NCBI GenBank assembly: GCA_024225395.1
Contig: JAAEMR010000061.1
Span: forward strand, 1 to 55,809
Length of the DNA stretch: 55,809 bases
Direction of reading: 5' to 3'
Source of the DNA: Gammaproteobacteria bacterium
GTDB lineage: Bacteria; Pseudomonadota; Gammaproteobacteria; GCA-001735895
Part shown: positions 8,250-17,255 of the stretch, one piece after another
Layout of the letters: each line of letters starts with the position of its first letter
Position numbering within the stretch: position 1 is the stretch's first letter
The notes under the pieces: model-generated
What the model was told of the DNA's origin: nothing
Seen by the model: the letters and a program-made list of their open reading frames with translations, nothing else
The model's database searches: none
Translations under genes and position numbers: made by a program

Positions 8250-9238
8250 TGTTTTTTTTTAACCCTCATTTTATAACCCGGCTGCTGAGCATAATGTTGT
8301 TCGTGAGCATTGCGGGATGTACAGATAAAGGGCAGGAAATACAACAGTGGATGCATGAAGACACGGGTTCTTATGGCGCGACGATCAGTGCTGATAATAA
8401 ATATCTGCTGACTGGCTCAATCGGTGGTTATGGCCGGGTCTGGGATGTCGATAAAAATGAAGTCATTTATAGCGTACAACATAAAGAAAATAATGAAGGT
8501 GGGTTAATAGCGGCTAAATTTTCTGATAATGGGAAATTTCTGGTTACCATCGAACAACAATCAATTGCCAGGTGGTTCATGTCTGATGGTCATCTGGTGG
8601 GCTACTGGTCCTGGCCTGATTTACGTGATGTGGCAGTTTCTGAAAGCGGTCGTTATGCGTTGCTTGGTATGAAAGCTAATCAGGCTATTTATTTTGATAT
8701 GCAGGATGGAAAAATGGTTTATGTTTTTCCTCATCATGAAAAAATCACCTCTGTAGCCTTATCCCGTGATGGGCGTTTTGCCTTAACCGGTTCAGATGAC
8801 TGGCATGCCAGTTTATGGAACCTGGCGACCGGGGAACATATCTGGTCAAAAAACATGGAGTATAAAATTTCTCGTGTGGAATTATCAGATGATGGTGAGT
8901 TTGCTATGGCCAATGCCTATGTTGGGCAGACAAAAATATTTTCTACAGATTCTAAAGGAACACTGGTCAGTCAACTTGAAGTAAAATCAAGGGGCATGAC
9001 AGTGGTGTCGGCTGATTTTTCGGATGATGCAGGCATTCTGGCAACAGGGCGTGCTGCTAAAGGGATTGATATCTGGGATGTAAAAACGGGCCTGTCTATT
9101 AGAAGCTGGCTACCTGAAGTTAAACACAAAATTCAGCCTGATTCTGCCACGATTCTCGATTTAAATATCAGTTCTGATAAAACACAGTTATTATCCGAAT
9201 CCTCTACTGGCATTGGTCAGCTTTGGTCTATCAAGTAA
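8249..9238 (+). CDS. WD40-repeat lipoprotein
   Basis: A 329-residue protein with a lipoprotein signal peptide whose lipobox is SIAGC (Cys about residue 24), followed by a beta-propeller of about six or seven WD40 blades. Blades are recognisable as a repeated SxDxxxxLTGSxxxxxxxWD pattern (for example GRVWDVDKNE, ASLWNLATGEH, IDIWDVKTGL, GQLWSIK). WD40 propellers are protein-interaction scaffolds; no enzymatic motif is visible. It overlaps scpB by one base and precedes rluB, so it is made with chromosome-segregation proteins. The context gives no clear role. Acidic Asp at +2 would suggest inner-membrane retention, but here +2 is Thr, so outer-membrane sorting is expected. Confidence 0.8.
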   Translation: MFFFNPHFITRLLSIMLFVSIAGCTDKGQEIQQWMHEDTGSYGATISADNKYLLTGSIGGYGRVWDVDKNEVIYSVQHKENNEGGLIAAKFSDNGKFLVTIEQQSIARWFMSDGHLVGYWSWPDLRDVAVSESGRYALLGMKANQAIYFDMQDGKMVYVFPHHEKITSVALSRDGRFALTGSDDWHASLWNLATGEHIWSKNMEYKISRVELSDDGEFAMANAYVGQTKIFSTDSKGTLVSQLEVKSRGMTVVSADFSDDAGILATGRAAKGIDIWDVKTGLSIRSWLPEVKHKIQPDSATILDLNISSDKTQLLSESSTGIGQLWSIK

Positions 9239-9242
9239 TTTA

Positions 9243-9270
9243 TTTACCACGGAGGACCTCTGTGGTGAAA
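9243..9270. repeat. Short inverted repeat related to the CACGAAG elements
   Basis: TTTACCACGGAGG is followed almost at once by its near-complement CCTCTGTGGTGAAA. The outer ACCACG/GTGGTGAAA ends match those of the larger elements, but the inner word is GGAGG rather than CACGAAG. It lies between the WD40 gene and rluB. Confidence 0.6.
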
Positions 9271-9300
9271 TGCTTTAAATTTTAAAAGGTTTTTCCAATT

Positions 9301-10107
9301 ATGGAACGCATTCAAAAAGTCCTGGCACATCATGGTGCAGGCTCTCGCCGTCAGATTGATAAATTACTCCAGGAAGGACGTATTAAGGTAAATGGTAAGG
9401 TAGCTAAACCTGGTGATCAGTTACAAGGTGGAGAAAAGGTCAGCATCGATGACAAACTGGTCAGGTTTCCGCGTCATATCATAAAGCCTAAACTGTTGAT
9501 GTATCACAAGCCGGTGGGATTAGTGAGTACACGTTCAGACCCGCAGGGTAGACCCACTGTTTATGGTCAGTTACCGAAATTACAACAGGGTCGCTGGATT
9601 GGTGTAGGTCGCCTCGATATTAATACCTCCGGCTTGTTGCTGTTCACGACCAATGGAGAACTGGCTAATCGTTTGATGCATCCTTCATTTGAAGTTGAAC
9701 GGGAATATGCGGTCAGGGTTAGAGGTGAAGTGACTGATGAAAAAGTAGCGAATCTAACCTCGGGTATAGAACTGGATGATGGTATGGCTAAATTTGATCT
9801 GATAACCGATGGTGGAGGGCAGGGTACTAATCACTGGTATCATGTAACGCTTCGTGAAGGAAAAAACAGGGAAGTTCGTCGACTCTGGGAAGCCGTGGAT
9901 GTTGAAGTCAGCCGGCTGGTGAGAGTGCGCTATTTTAATTTTACTTTACCTAAATGGTTAAAACCCGGTAAGACCCGGTTTTTTGATGATGATGTCGTGG
10001 TGAGGTTATTTGAATCTTTAGAGCTGGAATATCCGGCGGAGAACAAAAACAAGATTCTCAAAGCCGCAAAAGCACAGAGCAAAACTCGTCATGGACGAAG
10101 AAAGTAA
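9301..10107 (+). CDS. rluB: 23S rRNA pseudouridine synthase RluB
   Basis: RluB modifies uridine 2605 (E. coli numbering) in 23S rRNA. The 268-residue protein has an N-terminal S4 RNA-binding domain (about 1-60, ERIQKVLAHHGAGSRRQ) and an RsuA-type catalytic domain. The catalytic Asp106 is in GRLDINTSGLL, and LREGKNREVRRLWEAV lies nearby. A basic tail rich in Lys and Arg (about 245-268) probably contacts rRNA. Synteny with trpS-scpAB supports RluB over RluE/RluF/RsuA. Confidence 0.93.
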   Translation: MERIQKVLAHHGAGSRRQIDKLLQEGRIKVNGKVAKPGDQLQGGEKVSIDDKLVRFPRHIIKPKLLMYHKPVGLVSTRSDPQGRPTVYGQLPKLQQGRWIGVGRLDINTSGLLLFTTNGELANRLMHPSFEVEREYAVRVRGEVTDEKVANLTSGIELDDGMAKFDLITDGGGQGTNHWYHVTLREGKNREVRRLWEAVDVEVSRLVRVRYFNFTLPKWLKPGKTRFFDDDVVVRLFESLELEYPAENKNKILKAAKAQSKTRHGRRK

Positions 10108-10125
10108 TTACACCTCCAGGCTTTG

Positions 10126-10587
10126 ATGATGAAAAGGAGTAAAACTAAAAAACCTGTCCCTGTCTCTCAACTGTTCAAACGTTTATTGCCTGAGGGTTTT
10201 GCACAAAAACGCGCAGAAATTGAACAGTTCCAACATTTTTTTGATTTGCAGGAATCAGATGCCGTGTTTCAAATGGTGAAAGTAACGAATGTTACTGCTG
10301 AGTACCTGAATGTGACTTTACCCAATGCTGCATTGTCGTCATACCTCAGGTTACACAGTGATCAGATACGACAGTCAATTTTAGAAAATTTCGGGGTCGA
10401 CCTGATGCTAATAATTTCGACCAGACCTGAAGTTTCGGCGCAGGAAAAGCATTATCCGAAACATAAGCTGACTGCTGATTTTTCTCAGTCATCCGGTGAT
10501 CAAATGACAAATGCTGCGGAATATATTGAAGACGAAGAATTGAAACAAGCGATGAAATCTCTGTCTAAAACATTGTTAAAGAAGTAA
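10126..10587 (+). CDS. DUF721-like (DciA-like) small protein
   Basis: A basic, alpha/beta protein of about 153 residues. Residues 50-95 (NVTAEYLNVTLPNAALSSYL followed by RLHSDQIRQSIL) resemble the DUF721 core, where two strands are followed by a helix carrying a conserved Leu pattern. DUF721 includes DciA, the helicase loader found in bacteria lacking DnaC. DciA genes usually lie near lpxC/secA, and this location after rluB is different, so the link is tentative. Either of two adjacent ATGs (10126, 10129) may start it; a TTG at 10123 is also in frame. It converges on the permease gene, with 3 nt between stops. Confidence 0.5.
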   Translation: MMKRSKTKKPVPVSQLFKRLLPEGFAQKRAEIEQFQHFFDLQESDAVFQMVKVTNVTAEYLNVTLPNAALSSYLRLHSDQIRQSILENFGVDLMLIISTRPEVSAQEKHYPKHKLTADFSQSSGDQMTNAAEYIEDEELKQAMKSLSKTLLKK

Positions 10588-10590
10588 CTC

Positions 10591-11667
10591 TTAGGTAAAT
10601 CTATTTTGACTGGCATTGTAGATATCAGTATACAAATTGATGTAAATTATTTTTGCAGTGGCCATGGCAGGGATGGCTAAAATAACACCAATTGTTCCAA
10701 ATATATTTCCAAAAATCAAAATACCGACAATAACCAGTACCGGGTGTAAATCCACCGCATTAGCGATCACTGCCGGGATGACAATTGCATTATCGACTAT
10801 TTGTGCAACGATGATGACCCCCACCGCCAGGTAAATAATGGATGGATCAAATGGCATCATTGCTGAAGCAACGAGGACTGCTAATAACATCGAAATGAGA
10901 GGACCGATATAAGGTATCAGGTTTAATAATCCGGTTAATGAGCCTAGTAATATCGGGATGTCCAGTCCAATCAGGTAAAAACCCAGGCTGGCGACAATGG
11001 CCATGATAAAAGACTGAATCATCACTCCGCGAATATAAACCTGTAATTGAGAAGTCACGCCATAATAAATCATCCAGCCAAGTTCAAAGCTGGGGTTTGG
11101 TAACCAGTTCATCATTTTGTTACGTAACGATTTGAAATCTTTAAGAATAAAATATGTTAGTAGAGGGACCAGAATTAAGCCCAGAGTAATGGAAAAAATC
11201 TGTTCTGAAATACTGACTAATAGAGTATTTCCCAGAGATGTAGATTGTGACAAAAAGGAGACAAGGACTTCAGAATTATTTATTTCAATACCTATAAAAT
11301 CACCAAGCTTTTGACTATAAATATTCAGAAAAATTTCAAACTGAGAGATAATTGCGGGTAGTTTACTTTTCAGGATAGCGACTTGCCCGAATAATTGGGG
11401 CAGAGCGATACTGATTGCGAGTATACTGGCCACTAGCATTAAAATGAAAATTATTATTATAGCCAGAGAGTGGTTGATATCTTTTCTCACCAGGTAACTG
11501 GTAAGTGGTTGAATCAATGCATACAAGGTAAATGAAATAATGATCGGTAATAAAATTGACGAGAATAAATAAAAACAGGCTAGAATGAACCCTACAACAA
11601 AGACAAAAGTTTTAAATGTCTGAAAATAGGCTGAACCACTGGCGGCCTGATTATCTAAAAACTGCAT
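10591..11667 (-). CDS. AI-2E family transporter (permease)
   Basis: A 358-residue polytopic protein with about eight membrane segments: two pairs at the N-terminus (residues 20-60 and 68-90), a soluble region (about 95-150), and C-terminal pairs. The family signature is LLNLIPYIGPLISMLLAVLV (about residues 245-265), followed by a segment ending GNIFGTIGVILAIPAMA. The family is named for TqsA, reported to export autoinducer-2, but most members have other or unknown substrates, including Na+/H+ exchange. It ends an operon with the cNMP-binding gene 5 nt upstream, suggesting joint expression. Confidence 0.88.
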   Translation of the reverse strand: MQFLDNQAASGSAYFQTFKTFVFVVGFILACFYLFSSILLPIIISFTLYALIQPLTSYLVRKDINHSLAIIIIFILMLVASILAISIALPQLFGQVAILKSKLPAIISQFEIFLNIYSQKLGDFIGIEINNSEVLVSFLSQSTSLGNTLLVSISEQIFSITLGLILVPLLTYFILKDFKSLRNKMMNWLPNPSFELGWMIYYGVTSQLQVYIRGVMIQSFIMAIVASLGFYLIGLDIPILLGSLTGLLNLIPYIGPLISMLLAVLVASAMMPFDPSIIYLAVGVIIVAQIVDNAIVIPAVIANAVDLHPVLVIVGILIFGNIFGTIGVILAIPAMATAKIIYINLYTDIYNASQNRFT

Positions 11668-11672
11668 GGTTA

Positions 11673-12155
11673 TTATTCTTTTTCTGACAGCATTTTATTT
11701 GCCTGATGAAGGCGAAGAGCCAATATTGACGCTAAATTCATCAGGAATATCGTACCCAGCCGGGGTTCAATATCTATCCACTCTTCCAGATCCTGTTTGA
11801 GGAAATAGACCAGACGACTCTTTTTTACACAACTGGCATCAGCTGTTCTTTTCTCTGTTTCTGCCAGCGTAATTTCTCCGAAAAAATCACCTCTATTCAA
11901 CTCGGATAATAACGTATGTTTGGCATAAACCTTTACCTGACCGTCCAGTACCAGTATAGCGCCGGCACCCTGATCACCCTGACGAAAAACTACTTCATCG
12001 GGCTGGAAGTTGCGAATATGCATATTTTCAGTGAGTGCATGAATATGGCGGAAAGGGATATCCTTGAATAAAGGCGTTTTTTGCCAGAACTCTGCTATTA
12101 GTTCACATTCATCCCTGGATTTGTTAAATATGTTGCTCCAGTAAAAATTCTTCAT
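11673..12155 (-). CDS. Cyclic-nucleotide-binding domain protein
   Basis: From the ATG at 12153-12155 this encodes 160 residues, MKNFYWSNIFNKSRDE onward. The frame stays open to 12416, but the extra 87 codons have no family similarity, so I chose the internal start. It contains one CRP-type cNMP-binding barrel (about residues 28-140), with no DNA-binding domain. The phosphate-binding cassette is intact: FFGEITLAETEKRTADAS has the Gly-Glu pair and the Arg. Upstream is VFRQGDQGAGAILVLDGQVKVY, the typical strand-turn-strand. The C-terminal helix ends LRLHQANKMLSEKE. It is the first gene of a pair with the AI-2E-type permease, so a ligand-dependent partner of the permease is possible but unproven. 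Confidence 0.82.
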   Translation of the reverse strand: MKNFYWSNIFNKSRDECELIAEFWQKTPLFKDIPFRHIHALTENMHIRNFQPDEVVFRQGDQGAGAILVLDGQVKVYAKHTLLSELNRGDFFGEITLAETEKRTADASCVKKSRLVYFLKQDLEEWIDIEPRLGTIFLMNLASILALRLHQANKMLSEKE

Positions 12156-12781
12156 AGTTGCCTGAATTTTGTTTTTAGACAGAATAGCAGAGCCTTGATG
12201 TTTTATAAAATATAGAATTGAATATTTCAGGCAAAAAAAAGACTCACATCTCTGTAAGGCCTCGATTTTTTTGGCTCCCCATCGTAGACGTATATCGAAC
12301 CATGTGTTTGGCGCCTTCTCCGGCGATTCGGTCGGTTTTTGAAGGGGTTCGGGAAATCTGTGTACCAACTCTGTGACTGGTCTCATAATGTCAGTAAATG
12401 CGACAACAGCAGCCATTGGGGTATGCCAGGGATTTGTGAGCGTATATTAGGCAGCTGTCGACCCAATCCAGACAGTCCCTACACACTGTAGGGATCGGCT
12501 CCAGTGTTGATATTCCGGTCATTCCCTATAATTTAAACGTAAGTCTCTGATCGGTACAAAGTGGTAGTTATTTGAAACTCCAATAAACCTGTGTTTCCTA
12601 CAAAAAGCTGCCGGACGTATATGTGAAATGATGGGTGAATAGCTGGCCACAGTAGACGTTCAGCCGCATGCCTACATTTCTAAATATATAAATAAATTCA
12701 ACTATACTATTATGATATTAGCTACATTTGACGATTCATAATACTAAGAAATAATACTGAATATCTTAGAACTTAATTTCA
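12156..12781. other. Intergenic region with a palindrome and degenerate GC-richer segments
   Basis: This 626-nt gap separates two divergent genes. From 12240 to 12510 it is richer in GC than its surroundings and holds a perfect 8-bp palindrome, TCCCTACA/TGTAGGGA with loop CAC, at 12477-12495. Phrases such as CTGTCGACCC and CGGTCATTCCCTATA recur loosely at 14735-14810, 15950-16045 and 46850-46930, suggesting decayed dispersed repeats. The last 100 nt before 12782 are AT-rich and presumably carry the cyclase promoter. No gene is supported. Confidence 0.5.
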
Positions 12782-14611
12782 ATGAATCAATTACCTGATA
12801 ACTTTTCCTTTTCATACTTACTAGCAATTAGTGGTGGGATACTGTCATCATTTCTAGGTATGTCTGTTCTGCTCGGTTGGTATACGCATAATGAGACACT
12901 GATTCAGGTTTCTGCTGCATTTGTCCCCATGCAATATAATACGGCCCTGGGATTTCTGTTAAGTGGGCTAGGTCTTTTACTTATTATTATAGGTCGACAA
13001 CGTGCAGGATTTGTCTGTGCTATTATCGTATTGCTTATAGGGTTGCTCACACTCAGCGAATACATCCTAGTGATTGATTTCGGTATCGATCAACTCCTGA
13101 TGGAACACTACATCACGACTAAAACCTCACACCCGGGTCGCATGGCACCCAATACTGCTCTGAGTTTTTCATTGACCAGTCTTGCTTTAATATTGCTCAG
13201 CTACATATTCAATGTTCACAAATCCACCACAATCGTTGGCATCATAGGCTCGTTGATCTTCGCGCTGAGTATCGTTGCCTTAGCAGGTTACGCAGTCAGT
13301 GTTGAAGCTGCTTACGGTTGGGGGAAGCTAACCCGTATGGCAGTCCATACAGCAATCGGTTTCCTATTGCTTGGTGTGGCAATTACCAGCCTTGCTTGGT
13401 CTAAAAGCGACCTAGATTCATTACATTTGCCACCCTGGTTTCATTTACTAATTGGTATTAGTGTTTTGACGATCATGCTCAGTGTGTGGCATGTACTCAA
13501 TACACAAGAAATCATATTAATAAAGAAATACGGCGTCATTGAAGAGTATAAGTCACATATTGATATAATATTGCTTATTGGTATCTTGTTTGCATTTGCG
13601 CTTTCCATTGCGGCGTATCTCGCCCAGACCAACAAAAAACGAACTATTGAACTTTCCAAAGTTAATGAATATCTATCGGCAGAAATTACCGAACGCAAGC
13701 AGGTGGAGACAGAATTAAAAGGTAATAAACACTATCTGGAAAAAGCACAAGAGCTTGGCAAACTAGGGTCTTGGGAGATTGATATCAAAAGTAATAAAAT
13801 TCTCTGGACTGATGAAACCTATAGGATATTTAGTCTACCGCAAGGGACGCTTATTAATTACGAAACCTTTATAAATTGCGTGCATCCTGATGATAGGGAA
13901 TATGTGAATAAGGAATGGGAAAAAGCATTATCCGGGAAGCCTTACGATCTAGAGCATAGAGTGATTGCGAATGACATAGTCTGTTGGGTTCGAGAAAAGG
14001 CGGAATTATCGTTCGATGATGATGGGCAAGCTATACTTGCTACCGGATTTGTTCAGGATATTACTGAGAAAAAGAGGTATGAAGAGCAAATTAAACAAAT
14101 GGCTCTTTATGATAGCTTGACAGGATTAGCTAACCGGCATCAATTGAATCTTAGATTTGACGAATCCCTAGCCTATGCAAAACGTTACAAATTGAATACT
14201 GGTTTTTTAATGATCGATTTGGATAATTTTAAGCCCATTAATGATTTACTTGGACACCATATGGGAGATGAGACGCTCAAGAAAGTGGCGAATACTCTGA
14301 GTGATACCTGCCGCGAGACCGATTTGGTGATACGATTGGGTGGCGATGAATTTGCAGTATTAGTAACCACTATCAATGACGATAGCACCTTGGAATCGCT
14401 GGCCCAACGGATTGTTAGCAGCCTCTCGGCACCCCTGACTGTCATGGACCATAACGTTGAGATTAGTGTAAGTATTGGAGTAGCAAAATATCCAGAAGAT
14501 GGAGAAAGCCAGGATGTGTTGATGAGAAAAGCCGATGTCGCACTATATGCAGTTAAGAACAGTGGTCGCAATGGTTTTAAATTCTACCAGTCAGCAATGG
14601 ATGCTGAGTAG
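12782..14611 (+). CDS. Membrane-bound PAS-GGDEF diguanylate cyclase
   Basis: This 609-residue protein is predicted to make cyclic di-GMP from two GTP. Residues 1-285 form a membrane sensor region with about eight hydrophobic segments, the last near 258-277. A short coiled stretch (285-310) is followed by a PAS-3 fold domain (about 325-435, with LGSWEIDIKSNKILWTDETY and CVHPDDREYV). The GGDEF domain occupies about 438-605. The active-site motif GGDEF is intact at 520-524, and the inhibitory RxxD site (RETD, 511-514) sits exactly five residues upstream, so product inhibition is expected. No EAL domain is present. It is flanked by non-coding remnants on both sides and a terminator downstream. 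The sensed signal is unknown. Confidence 0.93.
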   Translation: MNQLPDNFSFSYLLAISGGILSSFLGMSVLLGWYTHNETLIQVSAAFVPMQYNTALGFLLSGLGLLLIIIGRQRAGFVCAIIVLLIGLLTLSEYILVIDFGIDQLLMEHYITTKTSHPGRMAPNTALSFSLTSLALILLSYIFNVHKSTTIVGIIGSLIFALSIVALAGYAVSVEAAYGWGKLTRMAVHTAIGFLLLGVAITSLAWSKSDLDSLHLPPWFHLLIGISVLTIMLSVWHVLNTQEIILIKKYGVIEEYKSHIDIILLIGILFAFALSIAAYLAQTNKKRTIELSKVNEYLSAEITERKQVETELKGNKHYLEKAQELGKLGSWEIDIKSNKILWTDETYRIFSLPQGTLINYETFINCVHPDDREYVNKEWEKALSGKPYDLEHRVIANDIVCWVREKAELSFDDDGQAILATGFVQDITEKKRYEEQIKQMALYDSLTGLANRHQLNLRFDESLAYAKRYKLNTGFLMIDLDNFKPINDLLGHHMGDETLKKVANTLSDTCRETDLVIRLGGDEFAVLVTTINDDSTLESLAQRIVSSLSAPLTVMDHNVEISVSIGVAKYPEDGESQDVLMRKADVALYAVKNSGRNGFKFYQSAMDAE

Positions 14612-14818
14612 TTTTCAGATTTGTTAGAAAGTCCCAAGGGTATAAGAGTCTTTTTATTTGATGTCTGGGATTGCAAGAGGCTATCACGAATGACTGCTCC
14701 TTTGACGAAGCTGTTATTGCCTACAACCTGTCAGGAGTGGCCGAAATTGGCACTAACTTGCCGGTTTAAAGACCTGTCGTAACAGGCTCTTCACGACCCA
14801 TTACTGACATTCAGACAT

Positions 14819-14850
14819 AAAAAAAGCCACTTCAAATGAAGCAGCTTTTT
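14819..14850. terminator. Bidirectional terminator between the GGDEF and PEP-CTERM genes
   Basis: AAAAAGC..CTTC, loop AAAT, GAAG..GCTTTTT forms a long stem with one internal mismatch. The A run and T run on opposite sides let it serve both converging genes. Confidence 0.85.
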
Positions 14851-14871
14851 AGATAAATTTTGAAATTAAGT

Positions 14872-15654
14872 TTATTTTTTCATCTTACGACGAGATAAAC
14901 CTAGGCCAAAGATACCTAACCCCATAAGAGCTAAAATGGAAGGTTCAGGAACTGTTACAGGATTTGTAGGATCTTCATTAATTCCTATCTTAATTCTGTA
15001 TGAGCCATCATTGTCATCAAATGCCCCTGGAGCACCATTAAAGCCAAATGCGTCTGTGATCCCCAAAAAGAGCCGTGTTGTATCAGTTGGAGCTATGAAC
15101 TCTTGAAAGATGTCACCTGAAGTTTTACCATCGCCAATAAAAAATATTTGACCTAAATCAGGTGTTAAGCTAAGAAAATCAATTCCTAGTCCGGATGTAG
15201 AAAAGTCAAGTCTTGCTGGGGCCGAGCCATCTGGAATATCATCATTTAAGAATAAACCTACTAGAGCACCTTGAGTACCGTAATACCCACTAATTCCACC
15301 GAATGATGAAATACTACTACTTCCTGGATTTCCGTTGCCATCTGGGCCATACATTGTTCCACCAAAGCCATTATAAAAACTTATTCCCCCATCAGCAGGA
15401 TCAAGAACTTTTATTACATCCCCAGCATTAACTGAAAAGCCTGGAGGAAGAGTTTCTTTAATTTCTTCTGGTGTAGGGCCAGAATGCCTCAATAGCCCTC
15501 CTGGCCAAGGTAGACTTGCATCTGGTATTGTTAAATCTGTTCTTCCTGCCAGCCATATAGCATCACTACCATCTAAAGTTGTTTGAATCACTGTCGAGAA
15601 AGAGGTTGTACTAAAAAAAATTAAAAAAAGTAAGAAATAACATTTAACATTCAT
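14872..15654 (-). CDS. PEP-CTERM sorting-domain exported protein
   Basis: A 260-residue secreted protein with an N-terminal signal peptide (about residues 1-20) and a Gly/Asp/Ser-rich middle with no recognisable enzyme motif. The textbook PEP-CTERM tail is VPEPSILALMGLGIFGLGLS from residue 235, followed by RRKMKK. The tail marks proteins for exosortase-type processing, usually linked to exopolysaccharide. No exosortase gene is in the window. Composition (FGGISGYYGTQGALVGLFLN and GLGIDFLSLTPDLGQIFFIG) suggests a beta-sandwich surface protein. A good GGAGG site lies 6-10 nt upstream of the ATG. A decayed relative of its tail is found at 16115-16193. Confidence 0.88.
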   Translation of the reverse strand: MNVKCYFLLFLIFFSTTSFSTVIQTTLDGSDAIWLAGRTDLTIPDASLPWPGGLLRHSGPTPEEIKETLPPGFSVNAGDVIKVLDPADGGISFYNGFGGTMYGPDGNGNPGSSSISSFGGISGYYGTQGALVGLFLNDDIPDGSAPARLDFSTSGLGIDFLSLTPDLGQIFFIGDGKTSGDIFQEFIAPTDTTRLFLGITDAFGFNGAPGAFDDNDGSYRIKIGINEDPTNPVTVPEPSILALMGLGIFGLGLSRRKMKK

Positions 15655-16049
15655 GATAAAACCTCCTTAAAATTTGTATAGAAATTACTAAATATTAAGC
15701 ATAATTTATACCTAAAATAATTTCTTTAATTGTTTCAATAATAATTTGTGCATGGTGAGATAAAGCAGGCTTAAACTGTAAAAATACCTGACAATATTTA
15801 AGGTTTATTGTTGAAATATTTTACAAGAATCAATCTTGAAAGTTCATTTTTTAGGGTTCTATCTCTGGCATCAGAGATAAACTCAGCAGAATAGTCATGT
15901 AGTGGCGTAAATAGGGAATAACTGGGATCAGGTACACATTAATCCTAATACACCAGTAATGACCGGTATGGCACACAGCTGCCTGCCAGGTGATTTAGTC
16001 AGGATTCCTGGTCTGACAGTCTCTTGTCGACCCTGAAGAGCCATTCATG

Positions 16050-16082
16050 AATAAAAAAAGCCAACCCCAAAGAGTTGGCTCC
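16050..16082 (-). terminator. Hairpin terminator, minus strand
   Basis: Read on the minus strand, AGCCAACTC pairs with the GGTTGGCT that follows, and a run of seven T comes next. It lies downstream of the PEP-CTERM remnant and so now serves the DUF3365 gene. Confidence 0.8.
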
Positions 16083-16114
16083 TGAATTGATATTGTTGTT
16101 GAAATAATGCTTTC

Positions 16115-16193
16115 AGTTTACGTCAAAAAGAAAAACTTGATCCGGCCAAACCTGCGCCCATAAGAGTAAGGATCGACGGCTCAGTGTTATACC
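16115..16193 (-). pseudogene. Remnant of a PEP-CTERM protein 3' end
   Basis: Translating the minus strand gives TEPSILTLMGAGLAGSSFSF and then a stop. That is the PEP-CTERM hydrophobic tail with the first Pro changed to Thr and the basic cluster cut off by a stop; out-of-register RKLK residues follow. It lies between the DUF3365 stop and the terminator, so an ancestral PEP-CTERM gene has apparently lost its body here. The similarity to the tail of the gene at 14872 (EPSILALMGLG) is strong. Confidence 0.7.
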
Positions 16194-16763
16194 CTAGAGT
16201 TTTTTCTTAAGGGTAAAGGCACCACGCACCTGACCGGCTTTATAGCCTCGTGCTTTGTCATCCGGATAAAGCTCATCAAGTTTGGTGGCAGTTTTTTGAT
16301 CTATCTTTTCGCCATGGCATTTAAGGCAGGGCATCTTGCTTAAAGGAGGCATAACAATACCCTTCATGAAGCGGAAGTATTTGTCGCCGTTCTCTTCAAC
16401 GATTTCGGCATGTGCCAGTGTATCGGGACTTTCGCCTTTGGCCCGTCGCACTTCAAACTGTTTTAATACCTGGCTTTCCCATGCATCCGGCGCATTGTTT
16501 TGATTGCGTAGCTTGAGGCTGGTACGCGCAACGTTCCATCCTGTTGCATTTGAATGTTTCATCGCAATTGCTGGAGCAATATTTTTACAGATGCCTATCG
16601 CATTGACGGGGCCACCAGCTTTAATGCCTTTGCCCAGTTCACCCTTTAATTCTTTAAAAAATGTACCCGTAATCTTTTTTGCTTCGGCCTTATGCTGATT
16701 CATGTCTGCATTAATTGGCATAGTAATAATACATATCGCAGCAGCAATGATTAACTTCTTCAT
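16194..16763 (-). CDS. DUF3365 (Tll0287-like) c-type haem protein
   Basis: The start ATG (16761-16763) has a perfect AGGAGG 6 nt upstream; a longer frame to 16838 lacks this and precedes the signal peptide. The 189-residue product has a signal peptide (about 1-19, ending MPINA) and the DUF3365 fold. It carries the haem-binding motif CLKCH at residues 146-150 within MPPLSKMPCLKCHG. Cys59 (IGICKN) is a second conserved position. Members are periplasmic single-haem proteins, often sensors or redox carriers. The C-terminal GYKAGQVRGAFTL is family-typical. It is probably monocistronic. Confidence 0.88.
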   Translation of the reverse strand: MKKLIIAAAICIITMPINADMNQHKAEAKKITGTFFKELKGELGKGIKAGGPVNAIGICKNIAPAIAMKHSNATGWNVARTSLKLRNQNNAPDAWESQVLKQFEVRRAKGESPDTLAHAEIVEENGDKYFRFMKGIVMPPLSKMPCLKCHGEKIDQKTATKLDELYPDDKARGYKAGQVRGAFTLKKKL

Positions 16764-16934
16764 ATATTCCTCCTGATGTGGATAGTCATTAGTTGTAATG
16801 TTAATTGTTATTTCTTTCCTGGAGATCTGATCACACACTTGGGGGGATACCGCTCAGATTATTGGAAAGATGTTAATAGCATAAGCAAATGCTGGAATTT
16901 AATCAAAAGTTAGTTTATTTCGCGGTATCAGTGA

Positions 16935-17255
16935 ATGTCTACTATCAAACAAATGCATGATTTGAATGATGCAAGGTATCAGTTTAAAGCTTTCCTGCTG
17001 CGCAACAATATACGATATGAAGGATCTGCCAACTGATCATTGAAACATTTACAAACGGTTATGGAACGTCAACACCGATTCGAGCGATTAGATAATGAGC
17101 TGGAGCATCACGTCAGAAACTGGCGTTACTATCCTGTGATTAAAGTCATACAGGCGATGCGAGCAGTACGCCTGAGAGTCGCTGTCGGCGTGATTGCTGA
17201 ACTGGGTGATCTAAGTAGATTCGACCATCCGCGAAAGTTGATGGCTTATATAATT
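16935..17255 (+). pseudogene. IS110-family transposase remnant
   Basis: The translation reads MSTIKQMHDLNDARYQFKAF, then LLRNNIRYEGSAN, a stop at about 17034 and KHLQTVMERQHRFERLDNEL. It continues through NWRYYPVIKVIQAMRAVRLR and ends DLSRFDHPRKLMAYI. This is the middle of an IS110-type transposase, from the end of the DEDD domain into the second, transposase-20 domain. It has an in-frame stop, lacks both ends and lacks the conserved Ser region that follows PRKLMAYLGL. Its 3' end abuts the next gene. Confidence 0.8.

Noticed and set aside
12156-12416. N-terminal extension of the cNMP-binding protein
   Set aside because: The extension has no family similarity and spans a compositionally different region; the internal ATG gives a normal domain start.
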